Source: Candidatus Nanopelagicales bacterium (GTDB lineage: Bacteria; Actinomycetota; Actinomycetes; S36-B12; UBA5976). From it: DNA of 6,589 bases. The notes beneath the pieces are model-generated. The model saw nothing but the letters and a program-made list of their open reading frames with translations. It was not told where the DNA came from and searched no databases. The position numbers and the translations under genes were made by a program. Each line of letters opens with the position of its first letter. The first letter of the stretch is position 1. Positions 1 to 5,278 of this stretch are shown in pieces. The stretch is taken from assembly GCA_021742025.1 (NCBI GenBank), contig JAIOWT010000058.1, forward strand, positions 1-6,589, given 5' to 3'.

Positions 1-130
<130 letters not shown>

Positions 131-140
131 TCAAAAAGTT

Positions 141-175
141 GCTAACGCCCCGATATAAATGATCGGGGCGTTAGC
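141..175 (-). terminator. Perfect 14-bp hairpin with T-run between groES and groEL (attenuator-like)
   Basis: Positions 141-154 and 162-175 are exact reverse complements (arm GCTAACGCCCCGAT) around a 7-nt loop. Read on the minus strand, the stem is followed by AAC and then TTTTT (137-133), which is the form of a Rho-independent terminator. It begins about 10 nt after the groES stop and ends about 35 nt before the groEL ATG, so it lies inside the operon. It may terminate a fraction of transcripts, making GroES exceed GroEL, or it may protect or mark a processed mRNA end. No groEL promoter is evident in the short remaining gap. The structure is directly visible; its function is inferred. Confidence 0.8.
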
Positions 176-184
176 TTGAGGTTT

Positions 185-484
185 TTATTTTTCGACGATT
201 GCGAGAATGTCGCGAGCGCCAAGAAGTAGGTATTCAACACCGTTGTACTTAACTTCGGTGCCGCCGTACTTGGAGTAGATAACTACGTCGCCGACTTTAA
301 CGTCAAGCGGAATGCGCTTTTCGCCGTCTTCATCGAAACGACCTGGCCCTACTGCGACGACTTTGCCCTCTTGTGGCTTTTCCTTGGCAGTATCTGGGAT
401 TACCAAACCCGAAGCGGTGGTCTGCTCGGCTTCTAGTGACTGAACGAGGATGCGATCCTCAAGTGGCTTAATGTTGACCGACAC
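185..484 (-). CDS. groES: Co-chaperonin GroES (Hsp10)
   Basis: The lid of the GroEL folding chamber, a cytoplasmic heptamer. The 99-residue product matches the usual GroES length. Near the N-terminus it has K-P-L-E-D-R-I-L-V (about 6-14), then the mobile loop that touches GroEL with G-L-V-I-P (26-30). The acidic roof hairpin is around D-E-D-G-E (51-55), followed by [14 protein letters not shown] and a C-terminal D-I-L-A-I-V-E-K. The start is GTG (482-484), supported by an AGGAGA Shine-Dalgarno (491-496) at 6 nt. It is the first gene of the groES-groEL operon and is driven by the promoter at 546-574. Control by the HrcA repressor is indicated by two CIRCE-type operators. Confidence 0.98.
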   Translation of the reverse strand: MSVNIKPLEDRILVQSLEAEQTTASGLVIPDTAKEKPQEGKVVAVGPGRFDEDGEKRIPLDVKVGDVVIYSKYGGTEVKYNGVEYLLLGARDILAIVEK

Positions 485-514
485 GTCGTGTCTCCTGTTA
501 TTGCTCGATTTGAA

Positions 515-541
515 TTAGCACCCGAGGCTTTAGAGTGCTAA
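515..541. promoter_or_regulatory. CIRCE operator (HrcA binding site), proximal copy
   Basis: The arms TTAGCACCC (515-523) and GAGTGCTAA (533-541) are separated by 9 nt. The CIRCE consensus is TTAGCACTC-N9-GAGTGCTAA, so 17 of 18 arm positions match; the single deviation is C for T at 522. The site sits immediately downstream of the predicted groES -10, over the expected transcription start and 5' UTR. That is the standard position for HrcA to repress and to release on heat shock. hrcA itself is not in this window. Confidence 0.93.
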
Positions 542-545
542 TCCA

Positions 546-574
546 AATGTAAGCAGGTTTTGGCACTCGGTCAA
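546..574 (-). promoter_or_regulatory. groES promoter, sigma-70 type, between two CIRCE operators
   Basis: On the minus strand the -35 TTGACC (574-569) is followed by a 17-nt spacer and the -10 TACATT (551-546). The -35 matches TTGACA at five of six positions and the -10 matches TATAAT at four of six, with ideal spacing. Transcription would begin near 539, inside the proximal CIRCE, giving a leader of roughly 55 nt before the groES GTG. The -35 lies inside the central spacer of the distal CIRCE-like repeat and overlaps the stop codon of the upstream DUF6912 gene. Confidence 0.78.
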
Positions 575-586
575 CTTGAGTGCCAG
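560..586. promoter_or_regulatory. Second CIRCE-like operator over the groES -35
   Basis: TTGGCACTC (560-568) and GAGTGCCAG (578-586) are separated by 9 nt. Eight positions of each arm (561-568 and 578-585) form a perfect inverted repeat. Arm length, spacing and the GCACTC/GAGTGC core are those of CIRCE; the departures are in the outermost two or three bases (GG for AG on the left, CAG for TAA on the right). The 9-nt centre contains the -35 hexamer, so HrcA bound here would cover it. Paired CIRCE elements at groES are known in several Actinobacteria. The right arm is also the last sense codons of the neighbouring gene. Confidence 0.8.
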
Positions 587-930
587 ACCAGGGCTTCTTC
601 CGGCTCTGTCGGCCCAAACCACAGGAAATCCTCCGGTTCCAGGGCCTTTGCAGCGAAAATCGCCTGGATCTGTGCTTTTGCTATCGGGTTAGAAATTGAA
701 ATCTGGCCGGCTTCTGAATTTTGAACCTCAGCCATGCACTCAGCTACGACAACGAGCCGACTGTTGGATCCGGCAACCTGCAAAATCTCAGCTTCTAGTA
801 CCTCGGGATCTGTTTCATCCCAACTTTGTGCCCAGTCATCGGTAACCGAGTAGCCGCTGTTCGCCTGCAGAACATTTGAGTCTTTGAATTCAGAGATCTG
901 TTGAGCCGTAACTGGAATCCAAACGCGCAT
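571..930 (-). CDS. DUF6912 family protein of unknown function
   Basis: A 119-residue soluble protein beginning M-R-V-W-I-P-V-T, which resembles the M-R-V-Y-x-P-x-T opening of the actinobacterial DUF6912 family. It continues with G-Y-S-V-T-D-D-W (about 26-33), an acidic stretch D-E-T-D-P-E-V-L-E-A-E (38-48) and a C-terminal L-W-F-G-P-T-E-P-E-E-A-L-V-W. No signal peptide, membrane segment or catalytic motif is seen, and no function can be assigned. The frame is open upstream to an ATG at 984, but that start would overlap pruA and lie outside the conserved opening, so the ATG at 928-930 is preferred; it has only a weak upstream GGCAAG. The stop overlaps the groES -35, and the final codons form half of the distal CIRCE-like repeat. 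Family assignment is from memory. Confidence 0.75.
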   Translation of the reverse strand: MRVWIPVTAQQISEFKDSNVLQANSGYSVTDDWAQSWDETDPEVLEAEILQVAGSNSRLVVVAECMAEVQNSEAGQISISNPIAKAQIQAIFAAKALEPEDFLWFGPTEPEEALVWHSS

Positions 931-974
931 GGGTCCATTCTTGCCTATAGATAGGTAGGTGTCAGGATGTACCC
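931..974. promoter_or_regulatory. Divergent intergenic region between DUF6912 gene and pruA
   Basis: This 44-bp gap must hold start signals for both directions. A plus-strand -10-like TATAGAT (946-952) is followed by an AGGA Shine-Dalgarno (964-967), 7 nt before the pruA ATG. The AT-rich TATCTATAGG read on the minus strand could serve the DUF6912 gene. I see no convincing -35 for either direction, so only the pruA ribosome binding site is well supported. Confidence 0.4.
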
Positions 975-2600
975 ATGGATGCAATTACACATGTTCCCGT
1001 CCCCTACAACGAGCCAATTGGCACATTTGCCCCCGGCACACCTGAGCGAGCTGGCCTGGAGCAAGGTCTTAAGGACCTTGTGGCTACAACTCACGAATTA
1101 CCAAACGTAATTGGTGGCAAGAAGGTTATGGCCTCTGGCGAAAAGATCGAGGTCCGCAGTCCACACGAACATTCACGAGTACTTGGTGTCACAGCCAATT
1201 CGACTCAAGCCGATTCCGCTAGTGCGATTGCTGCGGCCAAAGCTGCAGCCCCAATGTGGCGCGACCTTCCATTCGATGAGCGTGCTGCCGTTATCTTGCG
1301 TGCTGCTGATTTACTTTCTGGCCCATGGCGCAACAAAGTCTTAGCTGCAACCGTTTGGGGCCAGTCAAAGACTGCATACCAAGCCGAAATTGATTCAACT
1401 TGTGAGTTGATCGACTTCTGGCGTTTCAATGTGCACTTTGCTCGCCAGATTTTGCAAGAACAGCCAGTATCTTCACCTGGCGTTTGGAACCGAACGGATC
1501 ATCGTCCACTTGAAGGTTTCGTCTACGCAATCACACCATTTAACTTCACAGCGATTGCTGGCAACCTTCCAACAGCTCCAGCCTTGATGGGTAACACTGT
1601 TATCTGGAAGCCATCCCCTACTCAACAAGTTGCCGCATCGATCACGATGGATCTTTTGATTGCAGCTGGTTTACCGCCGGGCGTAATCAACATGGTGACT
1701 GGCGATGGCATCGCAGTTTCTGATGTTGCACTTGCAGATCCAGATTTAGCTGGCATTCACTTCACCGGTTCAACATCTGTGTTCCAGCACTTGTGGAAGA
1801 CAGTTGGAAACAACATTTCCAACTACCGTTCCTACCCACGGCTAGTTGGCGAAACCGGTGGTAAGGACTTCATCTTTGCTCACCCTTCGGCTGAACATCG
1901 CACACTCATTACTGCGATGATTCGTGGCTCATTTGAATTCCAGGGACAAAAATGCTCTGCGGCATCTCGCGCATATGTGCCACGCAGCATTTGGAATGCA
2001 ATCAAGGATGACTTCTTAGCTGAAGTTGAAGGCATCAAGCAAGGTCACGCATCTGACTTTAGTAACTTCATGACTGCAGTAATTGACGAAAAGGCATTCA
2101 AGCGCGTTAGCGGTGCAATCGATCGTGCCCATGCTGACAAGTCAATCGAAGTTGCAGCAGGTGGAACTTATGACGGCAGTGAGGGTTGGTTCATTCGACC
2201 GACAGTACTTGTTGGAAGTGACCCGACGGCTGAATTCTTCACTGAAGAATACTTCGGTCCAGTGCTCGCTGTTTATGTCTATGAAGACAACAACTGGCGC
2301 GATACCTTGACTCAAATGGAAGGCATTGCCAAGTACGCGCTGACCGGAGCGATCATTGCGCAAGATCGGGATGCGATCAACGAAATGTCACATGCCCTGC
2401 GATTTGCCGCAGGTAACTTCTATGTCAATGACAAGCCAACCGGTGCTGTCGTGGGACAGCAGCCATTTGGTGGCGCTCGCGCTTCCGGCACTAATGACAA
2501 AGCTGGAGCAGCACTTAACTTGCAGCGCTGGACTAGCGATCGCAGCATCAAGGAAACTATGGTTCCGGCGCAGCATTACTCCTACCCATTCATGGGTTAG
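975..2600 (+). CDS. pruA: L-glutamate gamma-semialdehyde dehydrogenase (1-pyrroline-5-carboxylate dehydrogenase)
   Basis: Oxidises glutamate semialdehyde, in equilibrium with 1-pyrroline-5-carboxylate, to glutamate with NAD+. This is the second step of proline catabolism, in the cytoplasm. The 541-residue length is typical of the stand-alone P5C dehydrogenase. The aldehyde dehydrogenase active site is complete: T-P-F-N with oxyanion Asn190, W-K-P-S with Lys212, F-T-G-S-T (263-267), G-E-T-G-G-K-D with Glu293, G-Q-K-C with nucleophile Cys327, and E-E-Y-F-G-P-V (424-430). The S-P-T-Q after W-K-P and the Q-Q-P-F-G-G-A-R-A-S-G-T-N near the C-terminus are characteristic of this subfamily. The ATG has AGGA at 7 nt. 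No proline dehydrogenase gene (putA) is present here. The DCC gene follows directly. Confidence 0.96.
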   Translation: MDAITHVPVPYNEPIGTFAPGTPERAGLEQGLKDLVATTHELPNVIGGKKVMASGEKIEVRSPHEHSRVLGVTANSTQADSASAIAAAKAAAPMWRDLPFDERAAVILRAADLLSGPWRNKVLAATVWGQSKTAYQAEIDSTCELIDFWRFNVHFARQILQEQPVSSPGVWNRTDHRPLEGFVYAITPFNFTAIAGNLPTAPALMGNTVIWKPSPTQQVAASITMDLLIAAGLPPGVINMVTGDGIAVSDVALADPDLAGIHFTGSTSVFQHLWKTVGNNISNYRSYPRLVGETGGKDFIFAHPSAEHRTLITAMIRGSFEFQGQKCSAASRAYVPRSIWNAIKDDFLAEVEGIKQGHASDFSNFMTAVIDEKAFKRVSGAIDRAHADKSIEVAAGGTYDGSEGWFIRPTVLVGSDPTAEFFTEEYFGPVLAVYVYEDNNWRDTLTQMEGIAKYALTGAIIAQDRDAINEMSHALRFAAGNFYVNDKPTGAVVGQQPFGGARASGTNDKAGAALNLQRWTSDRSIKETMVPAQHYSYPFMG

Positions 2601-2603
2601 GTT

Positions 2604-2954
2604 TTGTCGTCAATCCTGATCACTGATGGCAACTGCGCTTTTTGTCAGCGCACTGCCAAAAAACTTGCTGGCATAGTTCCAACAGGTTGGGTGAATGTTC
2701 CGAGTACTGCGTTAACCAATAACTATGGTTTGACCCAAGAACAGTTGGAACATTCGGTTTGGTTCATCGAGAATCCTGATTCTGAACAAAAGCGTTACAG
2801 CGGTGCAAAAGCAGTTGGAAAAGTATTGCGAATTCGCGGCGGACTTTGGGGTGGCCTTGGTTGGCTAACTTTTATTCCGCCAACTTCTTGGATTGCGGCA
2901 GGAATGTATCGCGTAGTTGCGAACAACCGAAAGTTCTTTAGTCGTTTTGTTTAG
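2604..2954 (+). CDS. DCC family (DUF393) thiol-disulfide oxidoreductase-like protein
   Basis: A 116-residue protein whose N-terminus I-L-I-T-D-G-N-C-A-F-C carries the D-G-x-C-x-x-C signature of the DCC/DUF393 family, with Cys11 and Cys14 in a thioredoxin-like setting. The middle has Y-S-G-A-K-A-V (family pattern around S-x-A), and the C-terminal half has the usual G-G-L-W-G-G-L-G-W-L with a following Y-R-V-V-A-N-N-R-K. The substrate is unknown. The best start is TTG (2604-2606), placing the D-G-x-C-x-x-C at the normal distance. It lies one codon after the pruA TAG, in the same frame and without a good Shine-Dalgarno, so translational coupling to pruA is likely. Its last 17 bases overlap hepT on the other strand, and its final codons lie in a direct repeat copied at 3839-3866. 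Confidence 0.85.
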   Translation: MSSILITDGNCAFCQRTAKKLAGIVPTGWVNVPSTALTNNYGLTQEQLEHSVWFIENPDSEQKRYSGAKAVGKVLRIRGGLWGGLGWLTFIPPTSWIAAGMYRVVANNRKFFSRFV

Positions 2955-2958
2955 GTAA
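2931..2958. repeat. Direct repeat, left copy, flanking the hepT-mntA module
   Basis: Matches 3839-3866 in the same orientation at 25 of 28 positions (differences at 2933, 2938 and 2955). The perfect core is TAGTCGTTTTGTTTAG (2939-2954 and 3847-3862). This copy contains the last codons and stop of the DCC gene (K-F-F-S-R-F-V-stop) and, on the other strand, the last codons and stop of hepT. The copy-to-copy distance is 908 bp. The repeats bracket only the toxin-antitoxin module, so they look like an insertion scar. Confidence 0.9.
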
Positions 2959-3288
2959 TTGCAGTGCCAGTTTTTCGCATTGGTCCACAAATGGATCTAA
3001 ATGGATGCTGAGAACAGATTCAACTTGTTCTCTTGACACTTGAAAGTACTCATGCGTTAGTCGATTTCTCATACCTGCTACTAAGTGCCAAGGGATATTA
3101 GAGTGCTCCTGTTTCAAGCCACTTGAAATCTGTCTGGCGGCCTCGCCCATGCAGACAAGGTTGTATTGAATGGCGTCAAAGAATAGTTCTTCATATTCAA
3201 TTGAAGGGTTTAATCTAAGCGCCCTACCAATTCGCTTCGCAGAATTCGAAATGTCAATTAGCCACTCAAGGTCAGTGCGCTGACTCAA
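2938..3288 (-). CDS. hepT: HepT-like toxin (HEPN domain, DUF86) of a HepT/MntA system
   Basis: A 116-residue all-helical HEPN protein. It has the R-x4-H-x-Y motif of HepT toxins as R-N-R-L-T-H-E-Y (Arg74, His79, Tyr81), preceded by M-G-E-A-A-R-Q-I (48-55) and W-H-L-V-A-G-M (67-73), both typical of the family. Characterised relatives act as ribonucleases, and the partner MntA inactivates them by adding AMP to the motif tyrosine. The start is TTG (3286-3288), overlapping the antitoxin TGA in the 4-bp TTGA, so translation should be coupled and the toxin made after its antitoxin. The 3' end overlaps the DCC gene by 17 bp, and the P-K-Q-N-D tail is encoded by the direct repeat. Catalytic residues are intact, so the toxin is probably functional. 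Confidence 0.93.
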   Translation of the reverse strand: MSQRTDLEWLIDISNSAKRIGRALRLNPSIEYEELFFDAIQYNLVCMGEAARQISSGLKQEHSNIPWHLVAGMRNRLTHEYFQVSREQVESVLSIHLDPFVDQCEKLALQLPKQND

Positions 3289-3788
3289 ATCGCTACTGCT
3301 TCCTTTAGGGCTGCCTTTCGCACATCTGGCTTCAAAACAGATTCTGGAGATACGTCAACCTTGCAACCCAATAGAGATTCAAGAGCGGCCTGCAGAGAAA
3401 TTGCAATTGACAGTGCATTTTCGTCTGGAGTGCTTACGAGAAAATCAATATCGCTTTTTGATGTGTCTTCACCCCGGGCTACGGATCCAAATAGGCGAAT
3501 ATTTCGAGCACCATGTGATCTAGCTAAATCATTTATCTCCACTTTGTGGCGTCTAACCAACTGCGCTTTTTCGCTCGATAGATCCATTTGATTTCCTCGA
3601 GAACTTGAAATCACGAGTACTTCACCCGCCGCGCGAAGTACGCGCTCGAGAGTGCTTACAGATGGAGATACTCGATCGCTCTCGTAGCGAGCAATGGCCG
3701 CTTGGGAAGTGCCTGCCCGAGTCGCCAGCTCAGCTTGAGTGAGCCCAGAGTTAGTCCGTGCTTTTGCAATCAATAGGCCAATCGTCAT
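3285..3788 (-). CDS. mntA: MntA-type antitoxin: XRE-family HTH fused to a minimal nucleotidyltransferase
   Basis: A 167-residue two-domain antitoxin. Residues 5-60 are a Cro/C1-type helix-turn-helix (L-T-Q-A-E-L-A-x-R-A-G-T-S-Q-A-A-I-A-R-Y-E-S near 16-37). Residues 75-167 are an MNT nucleotidyltransferase with G-S-x10-D-x-D (Gly101, Ser102, Asp113, Asp115) and a probable third carboxylate in K-V-D-V (Asp145). In studied HepT/MntA pairs this enzyme polyadenylylates the toxin to neutralise it; the added HTH should give autoregulation. The ATG at 3788 lies 6 nt after a TATAAT -10 and has no Shine-Dalgarno, implying a leaderless mRNA. A second, SD-driven in-frame ATG at 3587 would make the MNT domain alone. 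The gene is followed at once by hepT. Confidence 0.93.
   Translation of the reverse strand: MTIGLLIAKARTNSGLTQAELATRAGTSQAAIARYESDRVSPSVSTLERVLRAAGEVLVISSSRGNQMDLSSEKAQLVRRHKVEINDLARSHGARNIRLFGSVARGEDTSKSDIDFLVSTPDENALSIAISLQAALESLLGCKVDVSPESVLKPDVRKAALKEAVAI
3585..3598 (-). promoter_or_regulatory. Internal ribosome binding site and start in mntA (MNT-only product)
   Basis: Inside mntA, GAGGA (3598-3594) precedes an in-frame ATG (3587-3585; Met68 of the full protein) by 6 nt. This is the best Shine-Dalgarno in the toxin-antitoxin module. It falls in the linker between the HTH (ending near residue 60) and the MNT domain (beginning near 75). Starting here gives a 100-residue stand-alone nucleotidyltransferase. 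It could be a real second start or a relic of a gene fusion. The signal is seen directly; its use is inferred. Confidence 0.6.
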
Positions 3789-3794
3789 GTCTAG

Positions 3795-3823
3795 ATTATA
3801 CCTGTACCAGCATAAATTGTAAA
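3795..3823 (-). promoter_or_regulatory. mntA-hepT promoter, near consensus, leaderless
   Basis: On the minus strand the -35 TTTACA (3823-3818; five of six consensus) is followed by a 17-nt spacer and the -10 TATAAT (3800-3795; six of six). Only six bases separate the -10 from the mntA ATG, so the transcript should start at or next to the start codon. This is the closest match to consensus of the promoters I could find here. It lies between the murB stop and mntA, so the module has its own promoter. The antitoxin HTH may bind here, although I found no strong palindrome. Confidence 0.85.
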
Positions 3824-3838
3824 CACTGAATTCGAGTT

Positions 3839-3866
3839 AAATTCTCTAGTCGTTTTGTTTAGTTAA
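3839..3866. repeat. Direct repeat, right copy, flanking the hepT-mntA module
   Basis: The second copy of the repeat at 2931-2958 (25 of 28 identical). Read on the plus strand in the DCC frame it still encodes K-F-S-S-R-F-V-stop, a ghost of the DCC C-terminus with no gene in front of it. On the minus strand it contains the murB stop codon (3861-3859). The two stops overlap in TTAG (3859-3862). This is the junction expected if the DCC gene and murB were once directly convergent. Confidence 0.9.
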
Positions 3867-4848
3867 CGAAAGTAGCTTCGGGCTTTAGTTCGATATCGAA
3901 CTTTGCTTTAACTCCAGCGACAATGTGGTCAGCTAGTTCGAAAATATCAGCACTAGTTGCTTCACCACGATTTGTAATTGCCAAAGTGTGTTTGCTGGAA
4001 AGTGCCACACGGCCGTTTAACGAAAAACCTTTGTTGAATCCAGCTTGTTCAATTAACCAAGCGGCACTTACCTTTAATGATCCGTCAGCCTCTGGCCAGT
4101 TAGGTGCATTTTCTGGCGCTGTTGCAACTCGTGGATTCATAAAGAATGAGCCAACACTCCAAGTGTCATAATCAGCTGAATCTAGAACCATGCCTTTGCC
4201 GGCACGAAGTTCTAATACCGCGGTTTGTAAATCTGAAGTGCTCACCCGATCGCCTAGTTCAACGTTAAGTTTCGCAGCTAACTCGTTGTAAGCAATCGGC
4301 GCCGACATTGTTCCAAGTGGTAACTGAAATGTAACGCTCAAAATGACCCAAGTATCAGGCTGCTTCTTAAAAACAGATGTGCGATATCCAAACTCGCAGT
4401 CCGCGGCAAAAATTATGTCAACTGATTTAGTCTTGCGATTCCAGGCTCTAACTTGGGCAATTGTTTCGCTGACACTTTGTCCGTAAGCACCCACATTTTG
4501 AATTGGGGTTGCGCCAACAGTTCCTGGGATGCCAGCTAGTCCTTCAATCCCGGTCCACCCGTTGACTACCGAGGTTGCAACAAAGTCATTCCAGTTATGC
4601 CCAGCAGCAACGGTTACCCAGGCACCAGCACAGGCAGATTCATCATTTTCAAATCCTTGCGATTCAATCTTGATTACATCGCCATGGAAGTTGTCACTAA
4701 CTAAAACGTTGCTACCGCCACCCAGAATCAAGGCATTGGGATTTGCTGAAACGGCTTCAATGATTTCTGATTCCGAGGTTGCGACAATTAGCGATTTTGG
4801 CGTGCCACCCACGCGCAAAGTAGTCAGTTCCGCAAGACTGCGCATCAT
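3859..4848 (-). CDS. murB: UDP-N-acetylenolpyruvoylglucosamine reductase MurB (type I)
   Basis: Reduces UDP-GlcNAc-enolpyruvate to UDP-MurNAc with NADPH and bound FAD, a cytoplasmic and essential step of peptidoglycan synthesis. The 329 residues include T-L-R-V-G-G (10-15), the FAD-binding L-G-G-G-S-N-V-L (42-49) and G-L-A-G-I-P-G-T-V-G-A-T-P-I-Q-N-V-G-A-Y-G (103-123). The catalytic residues are Arg156 in G-Y-R-T-S-V-F, Ser234 in G-S-F-F-M-N-P and Glu324 in L-K-P-E. Two adjacent ATG codons stand at 4848 and 4845. The AGGA Shine-Dalgarno (4854-4851) is only 2 nt from the first and 5 nt from the second, so the second may be the true start. It lies 4 nt after the hadB-like stop, so it is probably co-translated with the dehydratase genes. 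Confidence 0.97.
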   Translation of the reverse strand: MMRSLAELTTLRVGGTPKSLIVATSESEIIEAVSANPNALILGGGSNVLVSDNFHGDVIKIESQGFENDESACAGAWVTVAAGHNWNDFVATSVVNGWTGIEGLAGIPGTVGATPIQNVGAYGQSVSETIAQVRAWNRKTKSVDIIFAADCEFGYRTSVFKKQPDTWVILSVTFQLPLGTMSAPIAYNELAAKLNVELGDRVSTSDLQTAVLELRAGKGMVLDSADYDTWSVGSFFMNPRVATAPENAPNWPEADGSLKVSAAWLIEQAGFNKGFSLNGRVALSSKHTLAITNRGEATSADIFELADHIVAGVKAKFDIELKPEATFVN

Positions 4849-4852
4849 GTTC

Positions 4853-5278
4853 CTATTGTGCTAGTCGCACAGTGGCTTTTGCTAAACCTAGGACTTTTGT
4901 TTCACCAAAAACTGCGCCGAGTTCAACTTGAATCGTGCCATCGTCATTAATCTGGGCGACTTTGCCAGTAAAGCTAACAACCGAGCCAGCAGCAGTATTG
5001 GGAACAACAACGGGACGAGTCATACGCACTGAGTAATCGATTACTGCAGTCGGATCGCCAACCCAATTCGTCACAACCTGAATCGCGCGACCCATGGTCA
5101 GCATGCCGTGGGCAATTACATCGGGTAGCCCAACAGACTTTGCAAACTCTTCATCTTGATGAATTGGATTTTGGTCACCAGAGGCATTTGCGTAGGCAAC
5201 TAAGTCAGCTCGAGTGAAAGTTAAATCTAATGCTGGAAGTTCCATGCCGACTGAAACATCTGAAATCTTTAATGTCAT
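4853..5278 (-). CDS. hadB: MaoC family (3R)-hydroxyacyl-ACP dehydratase, catalytic HadB-type subunit
   Basis: Dehydrates (3R)-hydroxyacyl chains on acyl carrier protein in the type II fatty acid cycle, most likely as a heterodimer with the product of the overlapping upstream gene. The 141-residue hot-dog fold carries the R-hydratase motif Y-A-N-A-S-G-D-Q-N-P-I-H (29-40) with catalytic Asp35 and His40. It is followed by F-A-K-S-V-G-L-P-D-V-I-A-H-G-M-L-T-M-G, the conserved active-site helix end. The ATG (5276-5278) overlaps the hadA-like TGA in ATGA, so the two subunits should be made together. The order rpmG-hadA-hadB is shared with mycobacteria. Here murB follows, as in many other Actinobacteria, and there is no hadC-like gene. 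The substrate chain length is not known. Confidence 0.9.
   Translation of the reverse strand: MTLKISDVSVGMELPALDLTFTRADLVAYANASGDQNPIHQDEEFAKSVGLPDVIAHGMLTMGRAIQVVTNWVGDPTAVIDYSVRMTRPVVVPNTAAGSVVSFTGKVAQINDDGTIQVELGAVFGETKVLGLAKATVRLAQ

Noticed and set aside
931..984. Longer N-terminus for the DUF6912 protein from the ATG at 984
   Set aside because: It would overlap pruA in the opposite direction, and the conserved family opening M-R-V begins at 930.
1111..1429. Open frames in other phases and on the opposite strand within pruA (also 2083-2619)
   Set aside because: They lie wholly inside the well-supported pruA or DCC genes, lack ribosome binding sites and resemble no family; they are shadow frames.
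3828..3844. GAATT/AATTC inverted repeat upstream of mntA as a murB terminator or HTH operator
   Set aside because: Only 5 AT-rich pairs with no T-run, and not symmetric about the promoter; not convincing as either.
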